Of a DNA stretch of 64,000 nt, positions 37,101 to 46,898 are shown piece after piece; within the stretch, counting starts at the first letter, position 1, and each line of letters opens with the position of its first letter. The notes beneath the pieces were generated by a model. The model was given only the letters and a program-made list of their open reading frames with translations, had not been told where the DNA came from and did not search any database. Location: NCBI GenBank assembly GCA_023150375.1, contig JAKLLA010000008.1, positions 1-64,000 of the forward strand, given 5' to 3'. Source of the DNA: Burkholderiaceae bacterium. Its GTDB lineage: Bacteria > Pseudomonadota > Gammaproteobacteria > Burkholderiales > Burkholderiaceae_C. The translations under genes were made by a program, and so were the position numbers.

Positions 37101-39419
37101 GTTGTTCAGGGCGGTATCGCCCGCGTCGGTGGGAGCCTCGAAGTCCGGGGCGGAGACGAAGGCGAGGTTGCCGTTGGAATCGATGGAGAACTTGGCCGCA
37201 TCGGCGCCGCCGGAGATCGTCCAGGTGACTGGCTCGGTAGCCGTGAACTGGGTGATGGCCGTGATCCCCTCCGCGATCGACAGACTGCCGGTGGTGTCGC
37301 CCGGGACACCTGACGGCCCTGTGATGACGATGTAGGTGTCGATCGCGTAGGTGTTCGAGTCGGTGCTTCCCGAGCCGGCGTTGCCGGCAGCATCGGTGAG
37401 GCCGGAGTTGGCCAGGGTGATGAGGTTGGAGGTGTCCTCGATGCCGGCCGTGGGGGTGAAGGTGGCCGTCCAGGTGATGCCGCCGTCGGCGCTGGAGACT
37501 GCGCTGAGGCTGCCGTTGTCGACCGTGAGATCGGCGTTGGTGAAGCCGGTGACGGCTTCGGAGAAGGTGATGGTGACCAGCGAGGTTTCGCCGACGGCCA
37601 GGGCGGTGTCGGCCACGACGATGCTGGCGGTGGGGCGCAGCGTGTCGATCGCGTAGTTGTTCGAGGCGGTGGTGCCCGAGCCGGCGTTGCCGGCAGCATC
37701 GGTGAGGCCGGAGTTGGCCAGGGTGATGAGGTTGGAGGTGTCCTGGATGCCCGCCGTGGGGGTGAAGGTGGCCGTCCAGGTGATGCCGCCGTCGGCGCTC
37801 GCAACGTTGCTGAGCGTGCCGTTGTCGACCGTGAGATCGGCGTTGGTGAAGCCGGTGACGGCTTCCGAGAAGGTGATGGTGACCAGCGAGGTCTCGCCGA
37901 CAGCCAGGGCGGTGTCGGCCACGACGATGCTGGCGGTGGGCGGTGTGCTGTCGGCGCCCTGGATGACCAGTTCGCTCGAGGTGGTGTCGGTGAGGGTGTA
38001 GCCGCTGCTGTTGGTGATGGTGGCCGTGACGCTGTAGGTGCCGGTGGACAGTGGCTGGGCGTCCGGGATCGTCAACGACCAGGTGCCCCCTCCGACCGTC
38101 AGGCCGTTTGCGGTGGTGTAGGTGCGTCCATCGACGAGCACGCTCAGCGTTTCCCCTGCGCCCAGCGTGGCGGCTCCGCTGAGCGTGGGCGTGGTGTCCG
38201 TGGTGCTGAGGCTGTCGACGGTGACGGGACCGTTGGGATCGTTGGCGCGAACCTGAGTCAGGTAGCTGTTCAGCGCCTCCAGCAGGCCGGTCGTTGCCGC
38301 ATTTCCATTGACGTCGCTGCCATCGGCGACGCTGTAGTTCACCCCCACCAGCTCCAGCCCGAAGTTGCTTTGGTTGCTGATGGTGAAGGTCTGGCCTGCA
38401 CCGTAGGTGAACGACACCGGCGCAGTGGAAGCGTCTGGAATGAAGCCGAAGGCATACAGGCTCTGGCCGGAGGTCTCCCGCCAGTTGATGGCGCCGTTGA
38501 TCGTGATGACTTGGCCGGAGTTCAGCGTGAGCCGGATCCCGCCCGGTATGTCGTTGCCCTGCGCGGTGAAGCTGCCGGTTCCGCTGTCCTGGAAGAAGGA
38601 TGCCCGGGTGATGCCCAGCGTGGAGAAGTTCAGGACGTTGTCGGCAGCATTGTTGCTGGTACCCCGCGTGCCGATGAAGCCTTCCGGAAACGGCACCGAC
38701 AGTTCGGCGAACTCGACCTGGACCGCGCTGCCATCGATCAGCAGCTCGCCCTGATCGGCATCGGCGAGATGGAAGGCGCGCTGCGTCTCGGTAAGGCTGC
38801 GGCCGCTGGCCAGCGCGGCAAAGAGGGCGCCTTCGTCACCCTGCGTATCGACGCCGGCGTTGATGCGGTGATCCAGGGCGTGGCCGACTTCCTCCAGCAG
38901 CACCCGGGTGATCTGCGCTTCGCTGGCGCCGCGGGCGATCCAGTCGGCATTGACGTAGATGCGCTCCTGGCCGTCCCCCGACTTCGCGGTGTAGGCCGCG
39001 TAGGCGCCCTGCAGATCGCGGCCGCTGCGCAGCTCGACGGCGATGCCCAGGCCGCGACCGAGGATGTCCTCCGAGATGTCCGCCGCGTGCTGCGCCAGCA
39101 GCTCGGGGTCGCTGCCGGGGGCGCCGAAGCTGCCGCTGATCAGCGCGCCGAAGTCGGGCCGGCCGACCAGATCCCGCAGCAGCGCGTCGAGCTGCGTAGT
39201 GGCGGCTTGCCAGTGCTGTCGGGCGTCACCGCTCAGAGAAATGGCGCTGCGGTCGATGAGCTGACCGCCCGGTGCAGTCTCGGGCTGGGGGGACTCTCGG
39301 GTGTCGAGTGTCTGGACGGCATCGGCCACGGCGGCCGCGTCGAACATCAGTCGCGCCTCCAGCGCGAGGGCCCGGGGGGCTTGGGCGAGCAGGTGGCGGC
39401 GGCGGGTGGGAGCGTTCAT
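34119..39419 (-). CDS. Giant repeat-containing surface/secreted protein (LEPR-XLL-like, cadherin and Ig-like domains)
   Basis: 1766 residues with no cysteine that I can see and no normal signal peptide. The N-terminus carries ALALEARLMFDAAAVAD, close to the LEPR-XLL signature of giant proteins. Around 170-190 is LLEEVGHALDHRIN, a domain common near the start of such proteins. Two nearly identical ~102-residue Ig-like repeats (about 490-695) precede three nearly identical 108-residue cadherin-like repeats (about 696-1020, joined by DVDDSAPV). Diverged cadherin/tandem-95 units and a C-terminal putative-Ig domain (about 1620-1720) follow. No RTX nonapeptides are present. An adhesin or matrix protein exported by the flanking genes is the likely role. 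Confidence 0.82.
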   Translation of the reverse strand: MNAPTRRRHLLAQAPRALALEARLMFDAAAVADAVQTLDTRESPQPETAPGGQLIDRSAISLSGDARQHWQAATTQLDALLRDLVGRPDFGALISGSFGAPGSDPELLAQHAADISEDILGRGLGIAVELRSGRDLQGAYAAYTAKSGDGQERIYVNADWIARGASEAQITRVLLEEVGHALDHRINAGVDTQGDEGALFAALASGRSLTETQRAFHLADADQGELLIDGSAVQVEFAELSVPFPEGFIGTRGTSNNAADNVLNFSTLGITRASFFQDSGTGSFTAQGNDIPGGIRLTLNSGQVITINGAINWRETSGQSLYAFGFIPDASTAPVSFTYGAGQTFTISNQSNFGLELVGVNYSVADGSDVNGNAATTGLLEALNSYLTQVRANDPNGPVTVDSLSTTDTTPTLSGAATLGAGETLSVLVDGRTYTTANGLTVGGGTWSLTIPDAQPLSTGTYSVTATITNSSGYTLTDTTSSELVIQGADSTPPTASIVVADTALAVGETSLVTITFSEAVTGFTNADLTVDNGTLSNVASADGGITWTATFTPTAGIQDTSNLITLANSGLTDAAGNAGSGTTASNNYAIDTLRPTASIVVADTALAVGETSLVTITFSEAVTGFTNADLTVDNGSLSAVSSADGGITWTATFTPTAGIEDTSNLITLANSGLTDAAGNAGSGSTDSNTYAIDTYIVITGPSGVPGDTTGSLSIAEGITAITQFTATEPVTWTISGGADAAKFSIDSNGNLAFVSAPDFEAPTDAGDTALNNTYVVEVQAEDAAGNVSTQTVTVSVTDVDDSAPVITGPSGGAGAASSARSVAEGTTAVTQLTASEAVTWSISGGADAAKFSIDASGNLSFVSAPDFETPTDAGDTALNNTYVVEVQAEDAAGNVSTQTVTVSVTDVDDTAPVITGPSGGAGAASSAQSVPEGTTAVTQLTATEPVTWTISGGADAAKFSIDSNGNLAFVSAPDFEAPTDAGDTALNNTYVVEVQAEDAAGNVSTQTVTVSVTDVDDSAPAITAGQVFSYPENQSSGAILGTVAASDAVGVTAFRFADSGSSTSADGFFSIDNSGVIRLTAAGATAATASNDFETSPNSFTLGVQAADAAGNWSSATDVTLEVTNVDDTAPQATPDSETVDEDTPITIDVLANDVAGGSGPLTLLTASIDPSEGTVAIVANQIVFTPAANFNGTASITYVATNGTQDSAPTLALVTVVPVNDLPVVGNPSDPDWDADNGRYLVSTPEDTPRSGRIAAADVDGHTPSFSTTTGPAHGSVVLDPATGAWTYTPAANFHGSDSFVVSVSDGNGGSTSVTVVVEVTPVNDTPVPESTTARFSTFQDSTWSGQLPAAEDRDGHALRYLLAEPPAHGTVEVDAQGRYRYVPADGFHGQDRFEVRIDDGAGGVATIRVQVDVIEAPTITLPAESDLGISDSDRVTSADRISLAGSAPPNQTLNLYAPDGQRLATVVTDADGRWRVDGLNIASMVGDAGGEAGAPGTYRFTLRPVDADGREGAEVALPVIRELPPAPPATDAAPPAASDTGSQVEAPASAPAASNASPFDSALRGSSGGAGEYQPPTTTSEQPRDSGAPGAAQRGNDGDIYTRPSGFRIMVTPASEPSLKLFRGVDDQIVPAGRTLIVQVPADAFIHTQINETISLTATLADGRPLPGWLMFDGKTGKFVGQPPDGVLQDLAIQVTASDSQGRKVTTMFRIKVSDGSSSSRSPLSLQLMRREALALDRGGSPAERSSAAAGWRAVQRAGSGRG
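36361..37332 (-). repeat. Three tandem 324-bp repeats coding cadherin-like domains
   Basis: Units of 324 bp (108 residues) at about 36361-36684, 36685-37008 and 37009-37332 are nearly identical, differing at scattered positions. Exact multiples of a codon keep the frame. The similarity at DNA level suggests recent duplication or gene conversion. Confidence 0.85.
37333..37944 (-). repeat. Two tandem 306-bp repeats coding Ig-like domains
   Basis: Units of 306 bp (102 residues) at about 37333-37638 and 37639-37944 share long identical stretches, including the coding for ADTALAVGETSLVTITFSEA in both. They are adjacent to the cadherin repeats. Confidence 0.82.
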
Positions 39420-39524
39420 GGCGGCGGGCCCGGGTGCGGGCCGGTTCGTCGTTCGATGCGGGCCGGGGGGCGGCCCTGTCGGAGGCGGGGAGGCGGTCAG
39501 GAGGCGCGAGCGGCGGCGCGTGGC

Positions 39525-40412
39525 TCAGGGCTGGACGTTCACCAGCACCTTGCCGCTCATGCCGGCAATCAGGTCGCCGTGCCGGCCATCGATGGCGGCG
39601 ACGACCTTGATCGACTGGCTCACCGGGTCGACCCGGGCGCCCAGGCGCAGCACCTTGGCGGGGTAGGTCTTGCCGGTTTCGTCGACGGCCACGCGCAGTG
39701 CGCTGCCGGCACGCACGCCGTGCAGCCAGCGCGAGGGCATGATGAACTCGACCTCCAGCACGCTGTCGTCGATCAGCTCGATGAGCGCCTGGCCGGGCTG
39801 GGCGTACTGCTGTTCGCGCACCTTCAGCTCGGCCACCCGGCCCGAGAAGGGCGCGTGGATCTGGCACTTGCCCAGCTGGGCCTGCACCTGGGCCAGCTCG
39901 GCGCGGGTCTTGGCCACCTCGGCCTGGGCCTGCTCGGCCTCCTGGCGGCCGGTGGCATTGAGTTCGACCAGGCGCTGCTGGATCTCGAGCTGCTTCTCGG
40001 CCGCACCCAGGGTGGCCTGCGCACGTGCCTGCTGGGCCTGCTGCAGGCTGCAGTCGAAACTCACCAGCGGCTGGCCGGCGCGCACGGCGGCGCCGTCGGT
40101 GACGTTCAGGCGCTGAATGCGCGCGCCGATCTCGGCGGCCAGGGTGGTGAAGCGCCTTGGCGAGAGCTGGGCACGCAGTTCCGGGGCGGCGGCCGGCGTG
40201 CCGGCGGGCGCAGCCGCCAGTGCCGGTGCGCTGGTGGCGGGCGCGCGCAGCACCGCGGGGGTGGCCTGGGCGAGCGGCGCCGGGGCCTGGGTCGGCCGGG
40301 CGGCCGGCGCCTGGGCGAGGGCGCTGCCCAGGCCGCCGAAGGTGCAGGCGATGGCGACGGCCGTCCGGGCCAGGGCAGGCCGGGTCAGGGTGGGCAGGGC
40401 GATGCGGCTCAT
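39525..40412 (-). CDS. Periplasmic HlyD/RND-type membrane fusion protein
   Basis: 295 residues with a Sec signal peptide (ARTAVAIACTFGGLGSALAQA), an Ala/Pro linker, then a lipoyl half (EIGARIQRLNVTDGAAVRAGQPLVSFD in segments). An alpha hairpin and the second lipoyl half (CQIHAPFSGRVAELKV) follow, ending in a beta-barrel region. It lacks a membrane helix beyond the signal. GAGGAG, immediately after the TolC stop, lies six bases before ATG 40412, so it is clearly in the same operon. The giant protein starts 105 bp downstream. Confidence 0.88.
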   Translation of the reverse strand: MSRIALPTLTRPALARTAVAIACTFGGLGSALAQAPAARPTQAPAPLAQATPAVLRAPATSAPALAAAPAGTPAAAPELRAQLSPRRFTTLAAEIGARIQRLNVTDGAAVRAGQPLVSFDCSLQQAQQARAQATLGAAEKQLEIQQRLVELNATGRQEAEQAQAEVAKTRAELAQVQAQLGKCQIHAPFSGRVAELKVREQQYAQPGQALIELIDDSVLEVEFIMPSRWLHGVRAGSALRVAVDETGKTYPAKVLRLGARVDPVSQSIKVVAAIDGRHGDLIAGMSGKVLVNVQP

Positions 40413-40422
40413 GCGCAACTCC

Positions 40423-41904
40423 TCAGGACCCGAGCAGGCGGGTGGAGACGTGGCCGCGCAGCTGGTCGAGGGTGAGGTCGTCGCTGCTGTCGGGCAGCGG
40501 GTCCACGCCCAGCGTGGCCTGCAGGCGGCTGGTGGCCGCGTGCACCTGGGCGAGCGCCTGGTAGCGCCGCAGCAGGCTGATGATCATGGTGGTCTGGGCG
40601 GCGACGCGCTCGAGCTTGGAGCCGGCCTGGGCCTGCTCGCGGCGCATCATCTGCTGCATGATCTTCTCGTCGAGCACCCAGAGGGTGTTGGCGCGTTCGA
40701 GCTGGCGGCGCGCCGCCGACAGCTGTTCGCGCGCGACGTGCACCTGCGTCACGACGGCCACGTGGGCGGCCAGCCGGCGCTGGTCGGCCAGTGCGATGCC
40801 GGCCTCGGCGGCGCGCTGCTGGGCCGGCAGGGCCAGCAGGTTGAAGAAGTTGAAGGAGGTCTGCACGCCAGCCTCGGCCCAGTTCTTCTCGACCAGGTAG
40901 CGGTCGGTGTCGTAGCGCGCGCCCAGGTTGAGGGTGAGGCTGGGGAACTGGCGTACCAGCACCTTGCGGGCCTCGGTGGCGGCGATGCGGCGCTGGTAGG
41001 CGTGCTCGCGCAGGTCGGCGTTCTGCGCCAGGGCCTGTTCCTCCATCGCCTCGGCGGAAGTGGACAGCAGATCCAGCGAGCCGGCGCCGGGGTCGGTGCT
41101 GTACTGCACCTGGTGCACGACGGGCACATTGATCAGCGCGGCCAGCTCGAAGCGGGCGGTGGCCAGCTCGCTCTCGATCGACTCGAGCAGGCGCATGTTC
41201 TCGGTGAGCTGGCGCTGGTAGCGCAGCGAATCCAGCGGGGCGCGCAGCTTCTCTTCCTCGGCCCGGCGGGCGTCGACCAGGGCCTCGTTGGCCAGCGCGA
41301 TGGCCTGCTGCACCTCGCCGCGCAGGCGCTGGGCCGAGGCAGCACGCCAGTAGGCCACGCGAACGTCCTGCACCAGCAGGTGCGTGGCCTTGCGGCGGCG
41401 CTCGGCGGCGGCCAGCACGCGGTCGGCGGCCTGCTGCTGGTTGTAGTAGGCCAGGCCGAAATCGAGCAGGCTCCAGCTCATGTCGAGCGACACCAGGGTG
41501 TGCTCGCGCGACTGGGAGATCGAGGGGTTGGCCAGCGAGGGGGCGCCGGTGACCGAGTCCACGCTGCGCGAGATGCGGTCACGATCGCGTGCCGAGTAGC
41601 CCGCCGCAGCCACCAGCTTCGGCAGGGCGTCGTAGCCGGCGGCGTCCCACTGCTGCAGGGCCAGGGCCTCCTCCATCTGGCGAGCGCGCCGGTCGAGGTT
41701 GAACTTCAGGGCCCGGGCAATCGCCTCTTCCAGGGTCAGCTGGGCGCCCAGCGGGGGCACCTCCTGCTGGACGGCTGCCCGGTCCGACTGCGCGCGCGTG
41801 CGGTGTTCGTCCGGGCCGATGTCCTTGAGCGGCAGTTGCGAGCAGCCTGCGGCCAGTGCCGCCGCGGCCAGGGTCAGGATGGAACGGGTGATGCGTGGCG
41901 CCAT
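40423..41904 (-). CDS. TolC-family outer-membrane channel lipoprotein
   Basis: 493 residues. The signal peptide ends in a lipobox (AAALAAGCSQL). Two OEP-type repeats are visible: LTLEEAIARALKFNLDRRARQM with long coiled helices (VLAAAERRRKATHLLVQDVRVAYWRA), and a second half (ALAQNADLREHAYQRRIAATEARKVLVRQFPSL in segments). It should form the trimeric outer-membrane tunnel for the export locus. The ATG at 41904 is preceded by GGAGA. It is the first gene of the minus-strand operon running to 30538. Confidence 0.88.
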   Translation of the reverse strand: MAPRITRSILTLAAAALAAGCSQLPLKDIGPDEHRTRAQSDRAAVQQEVPPLGAQLTLEEAIARALKFNLDRRARQMEEALALQQWDAAGYDALPKLVAAAGYSARDRDRISRSVDSVTGAPSLANPSISQSREHTLVSLDMSWSLLDFGLAYYNQQQAADRVLAAAERRRKATHLLVQDVRVAYWRAASAQRLRGEVQQAIALANEALVDARRAEEEKLRAPLDSLRYQRQLTENMRLLESIESELATARFELAALINVPVVHQVQYSTDPGAGSLDLLSTSAEAMEEQALAQNADLREHAYQRRIAATEARKVLVRQFPSLTLNLGARYDTDRYLVEKNWAEAGVQTSFNFFNLLALPAQQRAAEAGIALADQRRLAAHVAVVTQVHVAREQLSAARRQLERANTLWVLDEKIMQQMMRREQAQAGSKLERVAAQTTMIISLLRRYQALAQVHAATSRLQATLGVDPLPDSSDDLTLDQLRGHVSTRLLGS

Positions 41905-42354
41905 GCTTGTTCTCCAACGGCATCGAGGTGCCGGAGCCCCTGGGTTCCGCCGGGCCGACATCGGTCCCCTCCCTTCGCAGGGGCTCACCTGCGTGGTGCG
42001 GTCTTGGATCACGGACGGTCGACCCCGATGCGGCGCCCTGACGGGCTTGCTGGATCTGGATTCCGCAGATGTGGCCATGCTAGAAAGGGTGCGCTGCGAC
42101 CGATCCTCGGATCAGGGGGGGGGAATCGCCACGCACTCTTGACAACCGACAACACCTCGGGGAGCGGTATCGGCAGCCCCCGCCAGGTCTGTAGGGCAGG
42201 GGATTCACCGAGGCGCGACAATGCAGGCCCTGCGTCGGGCGCTGTGTGACCGCGGCCGTCGCCCTCCCGAACTCCCGCGGCGCTGCCCGGCCGATCGCGT
42301 CGTGGCGCGCGTTTCTGCCGAGGCCGCCCGTCTCCACCCGGTACCATCCGCCCC
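41905..42354. other. Divergent intergenic region between the export operon and ettA
   Basis: 450 bp that must hold promoters for the minus-strand TolC operon and plus-strand ettA. A perfect 9-bp inverted repeat (41934-41942 / 41978-41986) sits just before the TolC start. A G9 run is at about 42116-42123, and TTGACA at 42139-42144 lacks a convincing -10. I see no coding sequence. Confidence 0.5.
41934..41986 (-). promoter_or_regulatory. Leader stem-loop before the TolC-family gene
   Basis: GAGCCCCTG (41934-41942) pairs with CAGGGGCTC (41978-41986), enclosing 35 bases that could fold further. It ends 30 bp before the start codon, so in the mRNA it lies in the 5' leader. No known riboswitch consensus was recognised. 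Confidence 0.4.
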
Positions 42355-44523
<2,169 letters not shown>

Positions 44524-44581
44524 TCCAGGCGCGGCGCGCTCGGCCGCTCGAGGCCGGCGGTCGCACAAGGCGCTCGGGCGT

Positions 44582-45169
44582 CTAGATCTGCCGGTAGTCG
44601 GCGCCCGCGGCGCTGCCCACCTGCCGGCGCAGCGCCTGCAGCAACGTGTCGACCCGGTCGAAGACCTGCAGACCGTCGGCCTGGCCCGCGTCGATGAAAC
44701 CTTCCTCGCGACCCTGGCGCAGGAAGGCCAGCAGCGGCTGGTAGTAGCCCGCGACATCCAGCAGGGCCACCGGCTTGTCGTGGTAGCCCAGGTGGCGCCA
44801 GGACCAGACCTCGAAGATCTCCTCGAGCGTGCCGATGCCGCCCGGCAGCGCGACGAAGGCGTCCGCCGCCTCGGCCATCGCCAGCTTGCGCTCGTGCATG
44901 TTGCCGACCACCTGCAGCTCGCTCAGGCCACGGTGGCCCACCTCGCGGCGCATCAGCGAATCCGGAATCACTCCCAGTACCGGGGCGCCGCCGGCCAGCG
45001 CGGCATCGGCCACCGCGCCCATCAGGCCGACGTTGCCGCCGCCGTAGACCAGGCTCCAGCCGGCCTCGGCCAGGGCCCGGCCGAGCTGGCGGGCGGTCTC
45101 GGCATGGGCCGGCTGCGTGCCGAAGCGCGAGCCGCAGTAGACACAGAGGGCCGGGCGGGCGGCGTACAT
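44582..45169 (-). CDS. LOG-family nucleoside 5'-monophosphate phosphoribohydrolase (TIGR00730)
   Basis: 195 residues. The family motif PGGxGTxxE is present (LPGGIGTLEEIFEVW), and the Rossmann start VYCGSRFG and LVYGGGNVGLMG are canonical. LOG proteins cleave cytokinin-type or other nucleotide monophosphates to base plus ribose 5-phosphate; in bacteria the physiological substrate is often unclear. It starts at ATG 45169, 4 bp after the dgkA stop on the same strand, so the two are probably cotranscribed. It converges on glnB. Confidence 0.9.
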   Translation of the reverse strand: MYAARPALCVYCGSRFGTQPAHAETARQLGRALAEAGWSLVYGGGNVGLMGAVADAALAGGAPVLGVIPDSLMRREVGHRGLSELQVVGNMHERKLAMAEAADAFVALPGGIGTLEEIFEVWSWRHLGYHDKPVALLDVAGYYQPLLAFLRQGREEGFIDAGQADGLQVFDRVDTLLQALRRQVGSAAGADYRQI

Positions 45170-45173
45170 CGGT

Positions 45174-45557
45174 TCAGAGTCCTTGCAGGCGGTTCCAGAG
45201 CACGGCCAGCCAGACGGTGGCGCACAGCATCAGCGCCAGCGCGACGGCCGCGCTGCCGTAGTCCTTGGCGCGCTTGGCCAGATCGTGCAGTTCGAAGGAG
45301 ATGCGGTCCACCGTCGCCTCTACCGCCGAGTTGAGCAGCTCGACGATCAGCAGCAGCAGCACGCTGCCGATCAGCAGCGCGATCTCGACGGCGTCGCGGC
45401 CCAGCCAGAAGGCCAGCGGCACCAGCAGCAGGGCCAGCCAGACCTCCTGGCGGAAGGCAGCTTCCTGGCCATAGGCCGACCGCAGCCCGGCGGCCGAGTA
45501 GCCGGTGGCCTTGAGGATGCGATCCAGGCCTCTGCGGCCCTTGTGGGGGTTGGTCAT
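45174..45557 (-). CDS. dgkA: Diacylglycerol kinase (DgkA)
   Basis: 127 residues with three membrane helices. The active-site pattern ELLNSAVEATVDRIS and the downstream KDYGSAAVALAL are diagnostic of prokaryotic DgkA. It phosphorylates diacylglycerol from periplasmic glucan synthesis back to phosphatidate. Start ATG 45557 (MTNPHKGRRGLDRIL) follows the RDD gene by 55 bp. No strong ribosome-binding site is visible. Confidence 0.92.
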   Translation of the reverse strand: MTNPHKGRRGLDRILKATGYSAAGLRSAYGQEAAFRQEVWLALLLVPLAFWLGRDAVEIALLIGSVLLLLIVELLNSAVEATVDRISFELHDLAKRAKDYGSAAVALALMLCATVWLAVLWNRLQGL

Positions 45558-45612
45558 GGCGGGAAACGGAAGCGGTCGGCTCTGCGTGTGTCGGCCGGTC
45601 GGGCGCAGGCCT

Positions 45613-46176
45613 TCACGCCTGCGCCTTGCTCTTGCCGGGCGACGGCAGCTGTACCAGCCGCGTGCCGCAGAGGGCATCGTGCAGGAACTGCCGGTGCGGA
45701 CTGAAGGCGGCCAGGCTGCCGTACAGCAGCGCCCAGGCGCATGCGGCACCCAGGGCCCAGCCGCGGTCCCAGCCTGCGAGGTGGGCCAGCACGATCGCGG
45801 GGGCGACCCACAGCCAGGCGGCCAGGTAGCGCAGCCAGGCCCGCCGGCTGCTCAAGGGACGGCCGTCGGCAGTGACGACGCGGATGCGCCAGGTCTGCAT
45901 CGGCAGGGTCTGACCGCTGCGCGTCCAGCACCACACGAAGTACAGCCCGAAGCAGACGAAGCCGATGGCCTGGGCCAGCCACGCGGTGGGCAGCGCGCGC
46001 GGGGCCAGGCCTGCGGCCAGCGTGGCCAGGATGCCGGGCAGCAGGGACACCCCGAACAGCACGACGCCTTCGTACAGCAGGCTGGCGGCGCGTCGCCGCA
46101 GACTGGGCGTCGGCAGTGTGGCCACCTCCTCGGGGCTGGCCGCACCCGGCAGGTCGAGGGGAAAACGGCCGCTCAC
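45613..46176 (-). CDS. RDD family membrane protein
   Basis: 187 residues. The RDD pattern is visible: SLRRRAASLLYEGVVLFGV at the first helix, QTLPMQTWRIRVVTADG in the loop and DALCGTRLV near the end. Three or four membrane helices. Function is unknown in general; some RDD proteins act as Na+/H+ antiporters or membrane-remodelling factors. The GTG start at 46176 overlaps the DUF3106 stop as GTGA, so it belongs to the sigma-factor operon. Confidence 0.85.
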   Translation of the reverse strand: MSGRFPLDLPGAASPEEVATLPTPSLRRRAASLLYEGVVLFGVSLLPGILATLAAGLAPRALPTAWLAQAIGFVCFGLYFVWCWTRSGQTLPMQTWRIRVVTADGRPLSSRRAWLRYLAAWLWVAPAIVLAHLAGWDRGWALGAACAWALLYGSLAAFSPHRQFLHDALCGTRLVQLPSPGKSKAQA

Positions 46177-46898
46177 CGCGCCGTCACCGGTTCGACGGCG
46201 GCGCCCTGCGGGCCCCGCTGCGGCAGCAGCGTCGCGCCGTGAACGAAGCCGGTGCTGGCCACGATCTTGGGCATGCCGGCCTGCTGGTGCCGCGGCGGCG
46301 TCGGCGGTTGGTTGATCACACGCGTGCTGGCGCCGACGCTGGCCTGTACCGTGGCCGGGCCGATCGCCTTGGGCCGGGCTTCCATCGCCTTGCGGGCGGA
46401 GGCCGCGGGGGCCGTCAGGGCCCGCGGCTGCGAGGTCGCGGCGGCCTTGCCGGTCGGGCCGCTGGCCGCGGCGGCCGTCACGGCCGGGCTGCGGCGCGCG
46501 GCCGCCTGCTGGGCCAGCGCCCGTCGCTGCGCCTCGGGCAGCGACTGGTAGGCCTGCCACAGGGCCTGCCGCTCGGACAGGGGCACCTGACGGTTCGTCT
46601 CGAAATGCAGACGGGCGGCATTGCGCTGAGCGGGCGTCATGCCGGCCCATTCGGCCATGCGGGCCTGCATGCGGATCTGCTGGTCGCGCGGCAGACTGGG
46701 CAGCCGTGCGGCGATCTCGCGCCACTTCTGCTTGCGCGCGCTGTCGATACCGTTCCAGTGCGACTGAAGCGGGTGCAGGGCCAGCCGCTCGGCCGGGGTC
46801 AGCTCGCCCCAGCTCGGTTCGGCGGCCTGAGCGACCAGCGCCAGGGTGAGCAGGAGCGCGCCCAGCAGATTCGTGCCGATGCCTGCGCCGCGACGCAT
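46173..46898 (-). CDS. DUF3106 domain secreted protein
   Basis: 241 residues with a signal peptide (LLGALLLTLALVAQAAE). The DUF3106 core spans about 25-120 with repeated helices of the form LTPAERLALHPLQSHWN, ARKQKWREIAARLPSL and MTPAQRNAARLHFE, somewhat like heavy-metal sensor or Spy-type proteins. The C-terminal ~110 residues are Ala/Pro-rich and low complexity. Periplasmic location is expected. Start ATG 46898 overlaps the DUF3619 stop (TGATG). Confidence 0.85.
   Translation of the reverse strand: MRRGAGIGTNLLGALLLTLALVAQAAEPSWGELTPAERLALHPLQSHWNGIDSARKQKWREIAARLPSLPRDQQIRMQARMAEWAGMTPAQRNAARLHFETNRQVPLSERQALWQAYQSLPEAQRRALAQQAAARRSPAVTAAAASGPTGKAAATSQPRALTAPAASARKAMEARPKAIGPATVQASVGASTRVINQPPTPPRHQQAGMPKIVASTGFVHGATLLPQRGPQGAAVEPVTAR

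Noticed and set aside
34470-37313. A 947-codon plus-strand open frame opposite the giant repeat gene
   Set aside because: Antisense to clear cadherin/Ig coding repeats; its own repetitive pattern is only the mirror of the repeats.
34119-39419. RTX-type type I secretion substrate
   Set aside because: No GGxGxDxxx nonapeptide repeats are present in the protein.
42139-42171. TTGACA as -35 of an ettA promoter
   Set aside because: No acceptable -10 lies 16-18 bases downstream; the nearest candidate has a spacer over 20 bases.
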